DNA of 64,000 nucleotides from assembly GCA_902777335.1 (NCBI GenBank), contig CACYTF010000011.1:1-64000 (forward strand). The letters are read 5' to 3'. The notes beneath the pieces were generated by a model. The model made no database searches. It worked only from the letters and a program-made list of their open reading frames with translations, and was not told the origin of the DNA. A program made the position numbers and the translations under genes. Shown here piece after piece: positions 1 through 8,506 of this stretch. This DNA is from an uncultured Eubacteriales bacterium (lineage in GTDB: Bacteria > Bacillota > Clostridia > Christensenellales > Aristaeellaceae). Numbering within the stretch: the stretch's first letter is position 1; each line of letters begins with the position of its first letter.

Positions 1-94
1 GTCCCTCGCGCTCCCTGTCTTTTTTGTTATACCAGATGGCTCCGCCCTTGTATACCCCTTTCCATTCCCTGTCTGTGTCATTGTTGGCATGGGT

Positions 95-128
95 GTTCTC
101 TGTGTCAATGACACAGAGAACCGTCCCC
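95..128. repeat. Palindromic interspersed repeat
   Basis: A perfect inverted repeat with 13-base arms (95-107 and 109-121) around a single base is followed directly by ccgtcccc. The right side, agaaccgtcccc (117-128), is the exact reverse complement of a 12-base core that occurs twice at 51858-51869 and 51915-51926, so this is one member of a dispersed family. The first 94 bases hold no gene I can support. Confidence 0.75.
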
Positions 129-149
129 ATGATTTTGGGCGGGATATGA

Positions 150-178
150 TTGACAGCCCTCTGCGGCTGTAGTATCAT
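150..178 (+). promoter_or_regulatory. Sigma-A promoter of rimM operon
   Basis: TTGACA (150-155) and TATCAT (173-178) are separated by 17 bases, close to the vegetative consensus. It lies about 50 bases before rimM and would drive rimM-trmD separately from whatever precedes the window. Confidence 0.7.
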
Positions 179-231
179 TATGCTGTTGACCGCAAAGGCG
201 CAACCATCCATGAGGAGCCGGAGGAAGTTCC

Positions 232-759
232 ATGCTTTCACAATACCTGATGATCGGCGAAATCACGAAGCCCCAGGGCGTGCGGGGCGAGGTGAAGGTG
301 CGGCCCTGCACCTGCGACCCGGACCGCTTTGAGGGGCTTGAGACCGTGTATATCGAGAAGGGCGGCCTCTACGAGCCGCTGGAGGTCCGCGTGAACCGGC
401 TGGGAACGGACGCGGTGTTCATGAACGTGGCGGGCGTCACGGACCGGGACGCGGCCCAGAAGCTGCGGGGCACGCGGCTGTACATCGACCGGGCCCACGC
501 GGTGGAGCTGGACGCGGACAGCAACTTCATCACCGACCTGTACGGCCTGCGGGGCGTCGCCGACGACGGGCGGGACCTGGGCAAGCTCACCGACGTGATG
601 CAGCCCGGCGGCAACGACGTGTACGTGTTCAACGGCCCGCTGGGCGAGGTGCTGGTGCCGGCGCTGAAGAGCGTGGTGGCGCGGGTCGATCTCGAGAAGG
701 GCGAGATGCTGCTCTCCGGCAAGCGCCTCGATGAGGTGGCGGTGTTCGATGAGGATTAA
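232..759 (+). CDS. rimM: Ribosome maturation factor RimM
   Basis: RimM is a cytoplasmic assembly factor that binds ribosomal protein S19 in the 30S head and helps 16S rRNA processing. The 175-residue protein has the usual length. It begins with the family signature [16 protein letters not shown] (about residues 8-23) in the N-terminal beta barrel, and a PRC-barrel domain follows from about residue 95 (DLYGL...[12 protein letters not shown]). The ATG at 232 follows a GGAGGAAG ribosome binding site. The stop overlaps the trmD start by 11 bases, so the two are translationally coupled, as in many Firmicutes. Identification is firm. Confidence 0.96.
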   Translation: MLSQYLMIGEITKPQGVRGEVKVRPCTCDPDRFEGLETVYIEKGGLYEPLEVRVNRLGTDAVFMNVAGVTDRDAAQKLRGTRLYIDRAHAVELDADSNFITDLYGLRGVADDGRDLGKLTDVMQPGGNDVYVFNGPLGEVLVPALKSVVARVDLEKGEMLLSGKRLDEVAVFDED

Positions 760-1897
760 GGTGTTCACGCTGTTCCCGGAGATGCTGCGGCCGGCGCTGT
801 CCCAGTCGATCCTGGGAAGGGCCGTCGCCGCCGGGCTGATCGAGGTGCAGCTGATCGACATCCGCGAATACTCCGCCGATAAGCACCGCAACACCGACGA
901 CTATCCCTTCGGCGGCGGCGCGGGCATGGTGATGACGGCCCAGCCCATCGTGGACGCCTTCGCGGCCAACCTGCCCCCATCCTTCAGCGGCAGGCGCGTC
1001 TACCTTTCGCCCCGCGGGCGCACGCTGAACCAGCGCATCGTGGAAGATCTGGCCAAAGAAAAGGAGCTGGCGCTGCTGTGCGGCCACTACGAGGGCGTGG
1101 ACCAGCGGGCGCTGGACAGCGTGATCGACGAGGAGCTGTCCATCGGCGACTACGTGCTGACCGGGGGCGAGCTGGGCGCGCTGGTGGTGATCGACGCGGT
1201 GGCGCGGCTGATCCCCGGCGTGCTGGGCTCGGACGAATCGCCGGAGGACGAGAGCTTCTCCACGGGGCTGCTGGAATACCCCCAGTACACCCGCCCCGCC
1301 GACTTCCGCGGGCAGAAGGTGCCCGAGGTGCTGACCGGCGGCAACCACGCCGACATCGAGGCCTGGCGGCGGGAGCGATCGCTGGCGCTGACACTGGAAC
1401 GCCGGCCGGAGCTGCTGGACGCCGCGCCGCTGACCGACGCGGACCGGGCCATGCTCGCTCGCCTGCGGCGCGCCCGCGAGGTGGAGGCGCGGCTGGACGG
1501 CATCCCCCTGAAGCGCCTGGGCCTGCAGGACGCGGACCGCTTCCCGAAGGCATGGTTCAACGCCTTCGTGCCCGCGGAAAACCGGAAGGCGGCAAAGCGC
1601 CAGTGCTTCTCCGGGCGGCGGCACGTGGGCTGGCTGTGGCAGGCATTTTCGATGGGCTTCATACCGGATTTTGTCGAGGGTGAGGCCGCCCGGCAGCGCC
1701 CACGCGAAGAACAGCCCGGGGCCGGCTGGCTCTACCTGCCGGACGACGGGTTGCTGTATGAAGCCGGAGATTGGACGGTGCTGACGCCGGAAGCCCTCTC
1801 CCCCCTCGGCCACTTCATGCTGGCCGACGCGGCGCTCACCCGCACGTACGTGGAGACGGGCAGAGCCGAAAAGGGGCCGTACTTCCATGAAGTTTAA
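749..1897 (+). CDS. trmD: tRNA (guanine-N1)-methyltransferase TrmD with C-terminal extension
   Basis: TrmD methylates G37 of tRNAs that read CNN codons, using S-adenosylmethionine. The SPOUT-fold core is complete in residues 1-240, with GHYEGVDQR (about 112-120) and [14 protein letters not shown] (about 132-145) forming the knotted cofactor site. Normal TrmD is about 240-250 residues; this one is 382. The extra 140 residues contain [13 protein letters not shown] and end with [14 protein letters not shown]. That ending recalls a small Bacillus-type family of about 140 residues (DUF4275-like, from memory, unverified). The chosen ATG at 749 overlaps rimM and gives the native start [11 protein letters not shown]. 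There is no stop or restart between core and extension, so a true fusion is likely. Confidence 0.93.
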   Translation: MRIKVFTLFPEMLRPALSQSILGRAVAAGLIEVQLIDIREYSADKHRNTDDYPFGGGAGMVMTAQPIVDAFAANLPPSFSGRRVYLSPRGRTLNQRIVEDLAKEKELALLCGHYEGVDQRALDSVIDEELSIGDYVLTGGELGALVVIDAVARLIPGVLGSDESPEDESFSTGLLEYPQYTRPADFRGQKVPEVLTGGNHADIEAWRRERSLALTLERRPELLDAAPLTDADRAMLARLRRAREVEARLDGIPLKRLGLQDADRFPKAWFNAFVPAENRKAAKRQCFSGRRHVGWLWQAFSMGFIPDFVEGEAARQRPREEQPGAGWLYLPDDGLLYEAGDWTVLTPEALSPLGHFMLADAALTRTYVETGRAEKGPYFHEV

Positions 1898-1909
1898 CAT
1901 CAAAAGGCA

Positions 1910-1938
1910 TTGTGTTCCGTCTGCCCGCGTGCTATAAT
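1910..1938 (+). promoter_or_regulatory. Promoter of rplS
   Basis: TTGTGT (1910-1915) and a perfect TATAAT (1933-1938) are spaced by 17 bases. They lie immediately after the trmD stop and 76 bases before rplS, giving rplS its own transcription start. Confidence 0.75.
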
Positions 1939-1943
1939 AGTCA

Positions 1944-2010
1944 AGTTGAATTCGGACGGTCCTCTGTGGCACATGCCAGTATGAACGCCCTGGTGAGGAA
2001 AGGAGGAACA
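1944..2010 (+). promoter_or_regulatory. Possible L19 mRNA leader
   Basis: The transcribed leader between the rplS promoter and its AGGAGG (2001-2006) carries ggtcctctgtggc followed by a tgcca motif. Position and length match the L19 autoregulatory leader known upstream of rplS in Firmicutes. I could not fold it or compare it to a covariance model, so this is tentative. Confidence 0.3.
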
Positions 2011-2014
2011 TCCC

Positions 2015-2359
2015 ATGAATGAGATCATCCGTTCCATCGAGAGCGCCCAGCTCAAGCAGGTCATCCCCCAGTTCGCGGTCGGCGATACCGTTCGCGTTCA
2101 GGTGAAGGTTGTCGAAGGCTCCCGCGAACGTCTGCAGGCCTTTGAGGGCGTGGTCATCGCCCGCCGCAACGGCTCTGTCCGCGAAACGTTCACCGTTCGC
2201 CGCAATTCCTACGGCGTCGGCGTCGAGCGCACGTTCCCGCTGCACAGCCCCCGCATCGATAGCATCAAGGTCATTCGCCACGGCAAGGTCCGTCGCGCGA
2301 AGCTGTACTATCTGCGCGAGCGCAGCGGCAAGGCGGCCAAGGTCAAGGAGAGGACTTAA
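2015..2359 (+). CDS. rplS: 50S ribosomal protein L19
   Basis: L19 sits at the 30S-50S interface of the large subunit. The 114-residue protein has normal length and family hallmarks: [19 protein letters not shown] near residues 18-36, FEGVVIARR, the segment [20 protein letters not shown], and the end [16 protein letters not shown]. An AGGAGG (2001-2006) lies eight bases before the ATG. It follows trmD, the standard order. Identification is certain. Confidence 0.98.
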   Translation: MNEIIRSIESAQLKQVIPQFAVGDTVRVQVKVVEGSRERLQAFEGVVIARRNGSVRETFTVRRNSYGVGVERTFPLHSPRIDSIKVIRHGKVRRAKLYYLRERSGKAAKVKERT

Positions 2360-2376
2360 TCTTCCGGGCCACAATC

Positions 2377-2410
2377 GGGAATCGCTCTGGCGGTTCCCTT
2401 CATTTTTATT
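2377..2410 (+). terminator. Terminator after rplS
   Basis: A nine-pair stem, gggaatcgc/gcggttccc with one G-U pair and a four-base loop (2377-2398), is followed by a T-rich run (ttcatttttatt). It lies between rplS and rbgA and may be partly read through. Confidence 0.6.
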
Positions 2411-2425
2411 CTGAAAGGCTTTTCC

Positions 2426-3271
2426 ATGAACGAACGCATCAACTGGTATCCCGGCCACATGGCCAAATCCCGGCGCCTGCTGCAGGATCAGCTGCGGGCG
2501 GTGGACGCGGTGATCGAGCTGTGCGACGCCCGCGCGCCCCAGGCCACCCGCAACCCGGACCTGCAGCGCCTGACCCGGGACAAGACCCGCATACTGGTGC
2601 TGAACAAGGCCGACCTGGCCGACGACGCCCAGACCGCCCGCTGGCTGGAGCGCTTCCGCCGGGACGGCCTTACCGCCATGCGCTTCAATGCCAACGGCGG
2701 CAAGGTGAAGGACATACTGGGCCGCATCGAGGCGGCCTCAAAGCCCGCGCTGGAGCGCTACGCCGCCCGGGGCGTGCGCAAGACGGTGCGCTTCATGGTC
2801 ATCGGCATTCCCAACGTGGGAAAGTCCACGTTCATCAACCGGCTGCACGGCTCGTCCATCGTGAAGGCCGGCGACCGGCCCGGCGTCACCCGCGCCAACC
2901 AGTGGGTCAAGATCGGGCCGTTCCTGGAGGTCCTGGACACCCCTGGCATGCTGCCGCCCCGCCTGGACGACCAGCAGGGCGCGCGGCTATTGGCGTACCT
3001 GGGCTCCATCCGCGACGAGATCATGGACACCGAGGACCTGGCCGGCGGGCTGATGGCGCTGCTGTACGAACTGAACCCGGCGGCCCTGCGCGCCCGGTAC
3101 AAGCTGCCCGAGGGCTGCGGCAGCGCGCCCCACGAGCTGTTGGAGGCCGCCTGCGGGGGCCGGGGCTGGCTGCTGTCCGGCGGGCGCTGCGACACCGGCC
3201 GCGCCGCCGCGCTGGTGCTGGACGAGTTCCGCGCGGGCAAGGTGGGCAAAATCACGATCGAGAGGGCATGA
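2426..3271 (+). CDS. rbgA: Ribosome biogenesis GTPase RbgA (YlqF)
   Basis: RbgA is a circularly permuted GTPase needed for late maturation of the 50S subunit. The motif order seen here is the permuted one: LNKADL (G4, about residue 58), then GIPNVGKST (G1, about 126), then DTPGM (G3, about 170). The N-terminus INWYPGHMAKSRR is typical, and the length (281) matches the family. The ATG follows GAAAGG at a suitable distance. The stop overlaps the alternative rnhB start (ATGA). It sits between rplS and rnhB as in Bacillus. Confidence 0.96.
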   Translation: MNERINWYPGHMAKSRRLLQDQLRAVDAVIELCDARAPQATRNPDLQRLTRDKTRILVLNKADLADDAQTARWLERFRRDGLTAMRFNANGGKVKDILGRIEAASKPALERYAARGVRKTVRFMVIGIPNVGKSTFINRLHGSSIVKAGDRPGVTRANQWVKIGPFLEVLDTPGMLPPRLDDQQGARLLAYLGSIRDEIMDTEDLAGGLMALLYELNPAALRARYKLPEGCGSAPHELLEAACGGRGWLLSGGRCDTGRAAALVLDEFRAGKVGKITIERA

Positions 3272-3273
3272 CG

Positions 3274-3927
3274 ATGCAGAAGGACGCGCCCCGCAGGAAG
3301 CGGGAGACCCCGGAGGAAAAGCTCCTCCGGCTGACGGAAATCGAGCGCGGCCTGTGGGCCGAGGGCCTGGCCGTGGCCGGCATCGACGAGGTGGGCCGCG
3401 GCCCGCTGGCGGGGCCGGTGGTCACCGCCTGCGTGTGCATCCCCAAGGACAGGCTGGTCATGGGCGTGGACGATTCCAAGAAGCTGTCCGAGAAGCGGCG
3501 GGAGGCGCTGTACCCCCTGCTGCTGGCGGCGGCGGACTACGCCGAGACCTGCTTCATCGGCCCGGACGTGATCGACGAGATCAACATACTGCAGGCCACC
3601 CGGCGCGCCATGGAGACGTGCGCGGCGGGCTTTGGCGGCAGCCTGATACTGATCGACGCGGTGCAGGGGCTGAAGCTGCCCTGCGAAGCCCGGTCGCTGA
3701 TCCACGGCGACGCGCTGAGCTACATGATCGGCGCGGCCTCCATCGTGGCGAAGGTGGCCCGTGACCGCTACATGGTGGCGCTGGACGAAAAATACCCGAT
3801 GTACGGCTTCGCCCGCAACAAGGGCTACGGCACCGCCGAGCACATCGCCGCGCTGAAGCGGTACGGCCCCTGCCCGGAGCACCGGCGCAGCTTCATCGGC
3901 GGCATATTGGGAGAGGACCATGAATAA
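3274..3927 (+). CDS. rnhB: Ribonuclease HII
   Basis: RNase HII cleaves RNA in RNA-DNA hybrids and removes misincorporated ribonucleotides. The catalytic acids are visible in GIDEVGRGPLAGPVV, LIDAVQ and SIVAKVARDR, followed by GYGTAEHIAALKRYGPCPEHR. The length is about 217 residues. Two starts are possible: ATG at 3268, overlapping the rbgA stop, or ATG at 3274. I chose 3274 because GAGAGG (3260-3265) is then eight bases away. The gene overlaps yraN by eight bases, so it is part of the same operon. Confidence 0.94.
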   Translation: MQKDAPRRKRETPEEKLLRLTEIERGLWAEGLAVAGIDEVGRGPLAGPVVTACVCIPKDRLVMGVDDSKKLSEKRREALYPLLLAAADYAETCFIGPDVIDEINILQATRRAMETCAAGFGGSLILIDAVQGLKLPCEARSLIHGDALSYMIGAASIVAKVARDRYMVALDEKYPMYGFARNKGYGTAEHIAALKRYGPCPEHRRSFIGGILGEDHE

Positions 3928-4276
3928 GCGGCAGTTCGGCAGCGAGGGCGAGGCCGACGCCCGGGCGTATCTTCAGCGCAAGGGAGCGAAGATCCTGGAG
4001 ACGAACTACCGCCGCCCCACCGGCGAGATCGACATCATCGCCCGCCACAAAAGGGTACTGCTGTTCGTGGAGGTCAAGCGCCGCTCGTCCCTGCGCTTCG
4101 GCAGGCCCTCCGAGGCCGTGGACCGCGCCAAGCAGGCCCACATACTGCGCACGGCCCAGCTGTACCTGCAGGAGAAGCGGCTGCAGGACGCGAAGCTGCG
4201 CTTTGACATCATCGAGATCCTGCCCGGAGAGATCCGCCACATCGAAAACGCCTTCGACGCAACGGCGATCCAGTGA
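3920..4276 (+). CDS. YraN family (UPF0102) nuclease-like protein
   Basis: This 118-residue protein belongs to the YraN/UPF0102 family, predicted to have a PD-(D/E)xK endonuclease fold. The diagnostic segments are GSEGEADARAYLQRKG, NYRRPTGEIDIIA and FVEVKRR, which hold the presumed catalytic Glu, Asp and Glu-x-Lys residues. The family's biological role is not settled. It overlaps rnhB and ends the conserved operon; the next gene lies on the other strand. Confidence 0.93.
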   Translation: MNKRQFGSEGEADARAYLQRKGAKILETNYRRPTGEIDIIARHKRVLLFVEVKRRSSLRFGRPSEAVDRAKQAHILRTAQLYLQEKRLQDAKLRFDIIEILPGEIRHIENAFDATAIQ

Positions 4277-4283
4277 TCGCCCG

Positions 4284-4306
4284 GCGCCGAAGGCGCTTAA
4301 TTTATT
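4284..4306 (+). terminator. Short terminator between converging genes
   Basis: A five-pair GC stem, gcgcc/ggcgc with a gaa loop, is followed by ttaatttatt between yraN and the converging gene at 4302. The stem is short, so the call is weak. Confidence 0.4.
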
Positions 4307-5261
4307 CCGCGGGGCTCACCGACATTTCAAAGCCCTTGTCCCGGCAGTAGCGCTCCGCGGCGCTGCCCTCGATCACCTCGAACGCGGCCTTGCAATCGCC
4401 GGGGAAGGCGTCGTCGGCGATGCGCTCCAGGCTGGCGGGCAGCACCACCCGCGTAAGCGACGGGCACATGTCGAAGGCGTGGGTCTGTATGGACTGTACG
4501 CCCTCCCGCAGCTCGACCTCCCGCAGCCGGACACAGCCGGTGAAGCAGGCCGCCGGGATGTCGTGTATGACCGCCGGCACGATCACGTGCACCAGCGTGT
4601 CGCACCGGGAATACGCCCCGGGCGCCAGGCCGCTCACGACGCGCTCACCCAATACGAAGGGCACGGTCACGCTCTCCTCGCCGCCGGTATACGCCGTGAC
4701 GACGGCGAAGTACTTGCCGTCCGGCGCGTAGCGGTAATCCCCGTCCCTCTCGTCGCCGTCGCCGCCCCCGGAACGCCTGAAGAGCCCGGTGAAGTCGGTG
4801 ATGTGCAGACCGCGCACCGCGCTTCGCAGGTCGAGCCCCACGCGGCCCCGCAGCGTCGACACGCCCGTGGCGAGCAGCGCGCAGATCACGATCCAGCAGA
4901 CGCCGGCCAGCATCAGACCGCCGCCGCTTCGGGGCGCCTTCTCCCGCTCCAGGTGAAACCGCTCCGGAGCGTCCGGATCGTAGCGCACCTCGACGCTCGT
5001 GCCCACGGGCAGCGCGGCGGGATTGCCGGAGGCACAGGCCTGCCGGTATACGGCGCCCTCCGCGGTGAACTCGACCACGGGCCGCGCCCGGCCCTTCTTC
5101 GATTGGGCGATTTCGACGATCGTGCCGGTGGCACGGCCGCGCTCCCGCTCCTCCCGGTCGCGAAGCGCCCTGCGCCGGCGCAGGCCCTTCACCAGGGCGA
5201 CCCAGCCCGCCGCGGAAAACACCGCGAACCACACCAGCGCGTTCAGCTGAACGTCATTCAT
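4302..5261 (-). CDS. DUF3592 membrane protein with leucine-rich-repeat C-terminus
   Basis: The function is unknown. The 319-residue protein starts with a membrane helix (about residues 8-22). A DUF3592-type beta domain follows (about 40-110, GTIVEIAQSKKGRARP...VRYDPDAPERFHL), then a second hydrophobic helix (about 117-137). The C-terminal third resembles BspA-like leucine-rich repeats (VIHDIPAACFTGC, REVELREGVQSIQTHAF, RVVLPASLERIADDAF) and is probably extracytoplasmic. I chose ATG 5261 because GAGGAGG precedes it; an upstream ATG at 5339 has no such site. It lies 22 bases downstream of the LuxR-type gene and is likely co-transcribed with it. Confidence 0.72.
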   Translation of the reverse strand: MNDVQLNALVWFAVFSAAGWVALVKGLRRRRALRDREERERGRATGTIVEIAQSKKGRARPVVEFTAEGAVYRQACASGNPAALPVGTSVEVRYDPDAPERFHLEREKAPRSGGGLMLAGVCWIVICALLATGVSTLRGRVGLDLRSAVRGLHITDFTGLFRRSGGGDGDERDGDYRYAPDGKYFAVVTAYTGGEESVTVPFVLGERVVSGLAPGAYSRCDTLVHVIVPAVIHDIPAACFTGCVRLREVELREGVQSIQTHAFDMCPSLTRVVLPASLERIADDAFPGDCKAAFEVIEGSAAERYCRDKGFEMSVSPAE

Positions 5262-5283
5262 ACCATCTGCCCTCCTCTTCCGG

Positions 5284-6672
5284 TCACGATATCGCCGATT
5301 CCGGCACCTCGCTGATGTCGGGATACAGCGCCAGGCCAAACTTCCGCTGCACCTCGCTCCGGTTGGCGCAGCCCGTCTTCTGGAGCACGTTGCGCACGTG
5401 GTACTTCACCGTGTTCTCGGAGATGAACAGCGCCTCCGCGATCTCGCTGTTGGTGTGCCTGTCCAGCATCAGCCGCAGGATCTCCCGCTCGCGGTCGCTC
5501 AGGTCGTGGTGCAGGCAGAACGCGTCGAACACCTCCTGCGCGCTGCGCTGGCGGACCTGTCCGGGCTCGTACAGCGCGCGGTACAGCCGGATGCACACCG
5601 CAAGCGCCGCAAAGAACGCCAGCGCCGCCGCCAGCACCAGCGCGGCGCGGTTTCCCGACAGCAAAAGGCTCGCGCCGGTGCCCGCCGCGTCGCCCACGCG
5701 CCCCAGCAGAAGGCCCAGCGGCGCAAGCTCCCAGCGGCCCATGCGCTCGGCCATATCCATCAGCAGCACCACCCGGAACACGGTGAAAAAGCCCGTGAAC
5801 AGATAGTCCAGCCCGCGGCACACCGCCACCGGCACGGGCTCGCCCGTCAGGCCCACCATGATGAAGGGCAGTATCAGCGCCGCCATGGCGCAGAGCATGC
5901 CGTTTCTGCGGCTCCGGTCGCAGACGAGCCCCGCGACCGCCAGCCCGACGGCGTAGGGCAGCCGCGACAGCTCCGCCGGCAGCCCGGCCTGTACGCCCGA
6001 TGCCGGGAAGCAGAAGCCCAGGCTCTTGACCGCGCTGATGGCCGCCACCGCCGCGCAGGCCTGCATGAGCAGCTTCCGGCCCGCGCCGTCCGGCTTCGGC
6101 TGGGCGGCGCTGCCCTCGATGGGCGTCAGCGCGTCCCGCTTCATCGCCATCCAGAGCGCGCAGGCGCACAGCGCCGCACAGATCAGCAGCTCGGCCCCGC
6201 CCCGCGCGACCAGCGCCCGCAGGCCGACGGCCGCGGTGGCAGCGGCGTAGCCCGCGCCGAACGCGACGCCCCGCCGTCCGGCCGCCACGCGCCGGGCGAC
6301 GCCGTACAGGTAAAACCCGGCGATCGCGCCGCACAGGAGGTTCATGGCCAGGCCGAAGACGACGGCCCCGGCCAGCGTGTGCGCCAGCGCCGCCGGAACG
6401 GAGACCGCCATGAACAGCAGCGCGCTGGCCGCAAAGGGCCGCCGGACGGACGGCTCGGGCGCGCCGCGAAGCCACGGCAGCGCCAGGCCCAGGCCCACGG
6501 CCTGCGCCAGGTACCCGGCCACCACGCTGATCCAGTCCGCGGCGTCCCCCGCCAGCAGCGTCAGCCGGTCCAGCCACGCCAGCCACATGGCGGAGGTCAG
6601 GCCAAAGCACAGCGCGACCCACAGCGCCGCGCCCACCGCGGGCCGCTTCAGCCACGCGCGCCAATCCGACAT
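5284..6672 (-). CDS. Membrane-bound LuxR-family transcriptional regulator
   Basis: The first 385 residues are a run of about ten to twelve hydrophobic helices resembling a transporter-like sensor. The last 65 residues are a LuxR-type DNA-binding domain (LSDREREILRLMLDRHTN, then SENTVKYHVRNVLQKTGC). There is no receiver domain, so the signal is presumably sensed through the membrane part. Such regulators are frequent in gut Clostridia and Eggerthella-type bacteria. It has its own promoter and is followed at once by the DUF3592/LRR gene, which may be its partner. The regulon is unknown. Confidence 0.85.
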   Translation of the reverse strand: MSDWRAWLKRPAVGAALWVALCFGLTSAMWLAWLDRLTLLAGDAADWISVVAGYLAQAVGLGLALPWLRGAPEPSVRRPFAASALLFMAVSVPAALAHTLAGAVVFGLAMNLLCGAIAGFYLYGVARRVAAGRRGVAFGAGYAAATAAVGLRALVARGGAELLICAALCACALWMAMKRDALTPIEGSAAQPKPDGAGRKLLMQACAAVAAISAVKSLGFCFPASGVQAGLPAELSRLPYAVGLAVAGLVCDRSRRNGMLCAMAALILPFIMVGLTGEPVPVAVCRGLDYLFTGFFTVFRVVLLMDMAERMGRWELAPLGLLLGRVGDAAGTGASLLLSGNRAALVLAAALAFFAALAVCIRLYRALYEPGQVRQRSAQEVFDAFCLHHDLSDREREILRLMLDRHTNSEIAEALFISENTVKYHVRNVLQKTGCANRSEVQRKFGLALYPDISEVPESAIS

Positions 6673-6704
6673 ACGCCCCAGCTCCTTTGTACAAACCTGG
6701 AGCC

Positions 6705-6733
6705 ATTATACCAGATCAGCGGACCTTTCTCAA
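6705..6733 (-). promoter_or_regulatory. Promoter of the LuxR membrane regulator
   Basis: On the minus strand, TTGAGA (6728-6733) and TATAAT (6705-6710) are 17 bases apart, with AAAGGAG and the start codon just downstream. Confidence 0.75.
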
Positions 6734-6807
6734 CGCAAAAGTCGCCAAATCGGGCCACCTACCCCAAAACTATCCTCCGTTTTTGCCAAATTCCCGGCCA
6801 AAAGCTC

Positions 6808-6837
6808 TTGTTTCATTTGTGTTAAACAGTGTATAAT
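6808..6837 (+). promoter_or_regulatory. Promoter of the secreted-paralogue operon
   Basis: TTGTTT (6808-6813) and TATAAT (6832-6837) are 18 bases apart and point to the gene at 6896. The region is divergent with the LuxR regulator promoter about 75 bases away, so the regulator may act here. Confidence 0.6.
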
Positions 6838-6895
6838 GGTTTAAACGGGAGCGGGGGCGGCCCCTCGCCCTGCCCTTTGAAAAGGAGGATACACC

Positions 6896-8488
6896 ATGCG
6901 CAAAATGATTTCCCTTCTGTTGGCGCTCCTGCTGCTCGCGTCCGTCCCCGGCGCGCTGGCCGAGGGCGCGGTCCCCTTCACCTGCGACGAGCAGGGCTAC
7001 AGCACGCTGGTCGACCCCGGATGGCAGTGCGAATGGAAGGACGGCGACGGCGTGTACTATCACTTCACCGACAACAACATGCCCTATGTGCTGGCGTGGG
7101 TCAACGCCACGGACGGCCGGACCACCGACGGCGAAGCCTTCCTGGATGAGGAGTTCCCCGAGCTCCAGGAGCGCTACAGCCAGAACGGCGGGGTGTCCAT
7201 CGTCCGGCACGGCGAATTCTCCGTGGGCGGCAGGCCGGTATCGGCGGCGGACGTGCAGTACCGCAACAGCCAGGGCCTGCCGATCCACCTGCTGATCGTC
7301 GCGGACGTGCGCGACGATTTCACCGCCATATTCCGCTGCCGCTATCTGGAGGACGCCGGCCGCCAGCAGGTGCTGGACGCGCTGGATCTGATCGACGCCA
7401 ATCTGCGGCTGACCGGCGGCGCCGAAGCGCCCAAGACCGAGGCCCCGGCCCCGACGCAAAACGGCGAGGGGCAGCCGCTGGCCTTCGCGGTGAACGACGT
7501 CGCGCAGGGCGGCATGGTCATGGGCCGCTGCACCGCGCCGGTGGACTATCAGGTGACCAGCAAGGCGACCTGCAGCGTGATGGAGCTCGGCGCGGGCAAT
7601 CCGTGGATACTGCAGGTGGCGGCCATGTCCCCGGACGCCACGACGCTGCTGACCTACACCTCGGGCCGGAACTTCATCGCCAGCGCCGACGGCGAGACGC
7701 CCGACGAGCAGTTCAACGCCGACTACTACACCCCGATGCTGCACTACATGACCGCCGGCGAATACTGCGATTACTGGGCCGCCAAGCTGAACCCCGGGGC
7801 CAGCCGCATCGAATTGGTGGATGAGAACACCTACCCCGAGCTGCAGCCCATGCTGCGCAAGCGGGAGCAGGAAGTGGTCGACGCGCATACGGGCCTGTTC
7901 GGCCTCATCGGGCTGAGCATCGACAAGGCGTCCGCCACCATCGCCACGCGCCGCTATCGCGTGACCTCGAACGGCCTGGACTGCTGCTTCTGCGTCACCG
8001 CCGCCACGGTCGGCGCGTGGTACACGGCCTCGATGCCGGGCATCTACGTGGACATCGTCAACAAGTACATCATGTGGGATGTGCCCTGCGTGTACACGAT
8101 GTCGTGCCCCGAGGCGAACGCCGCCGAGGGCATCGCCGCCTTCACGGCCTTCTCGGAGAACACCTCCGTCAGCGACCAGTTCATCGTGGCCAACCGGCGG
8201 CTGTCCAACGAGCTGTGGGACATCATCACCGGCCGCGGCCCGACCTACGGCGACCAGTACAGCGACCAGGTGATGAAGGAGGAGACCGACAAGGGCGACG
8301 ACTATGACGAGGATCGCTTTACCGACTACCTGTTCGACCAGAACGACTACACGCTGTCCGACGGCAGCCACGTGAAGGTCTCCACCGCCTACGACTACGT
8401 GTACGAGGGCGACAACGGCACGGTCTACTACTCAGACAGCGCCTTCACCCAGCCCGGCGGCAGCACGCAGCTGTACCCGAACCGTTAA
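6896..8488 (+). CDS. Secreted protein of unknown function, paralogue 1
   Basis: A clear signal peptide (residues 1-22, MRKMISLLLALLLLASVPG, ending ALA) starts this 530-residue protein. Residues about 27-185 form a domain shared with the next two genes: compare CDEQGYSTLVDPGWQCEW and NNMPYVLAWVN here with CPQLGFTTMADPAYTWKY in the gene at 9090. A Thr/Glu/Ala/Pro linker (about 180-192) leads to a larger C-terminal domain with no family I recognise. It contains a single-span-like hydrophobic patch (LFGLIGLSI) but no catalytic motif I can name. AAGGAGG precedes the ATG. It is the first gene of a three-gene set. Confidence 0.78.
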   Translation: MRKMISLLLALLLLASVPGALAEGAVPFTCDEQGYSTLVDPGWQCEWKDGDGVYYHFTDNNMPYVLAWVNATDGRTTDGEAFLDEEFPELQERYSQNGGVSIVRHGEFSVGGRPVSAADVQYRNSQGLPIHLLIVADVRDDFTAIFRCRYLEDAGRQQVLDALDLIDANLRLTGGAEAPKTEAPAPTQNGEGQPLAFAVNDVAQGGMVMGRCTAPVDYQVTSKATCSVMELGAGNPWILQVAAMSPDATTLLTYTSGRNFIASADGETPDEQFNADYYTPMLHYMTAGEYCDYWAAKLNPGASRIELVDENTYPELQPMLRKREQEVVDAHTGLFGLIGLSIDKASATIATRRYRVTSNGLDCCFCVTAATVGAWYTASMPGIYVDIVNKYIMWDVPCVYTMSCPEANAAEGIAAFTAFSENTSVSDQFIVANRRLSNELWDIITGRGPTYGDQYSDQVMKEETDKGDDYDEDRFTDYLFDQNDYTLSDGSHVKVSTAYDYVYEGDNGTVYYSDSAFTQPGGSTQLYPNR

Positions 8489-8506
8489 GAAAAGGAGGCC
8501 GACGCC

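Noticed and set aside
629-2458. Long minus-strand open frame opposite trmD and rplS
   Set aside because: It is a composition shadow of two conserved plus-strand genes and lacks a ribosome binding site or recognisable domain.
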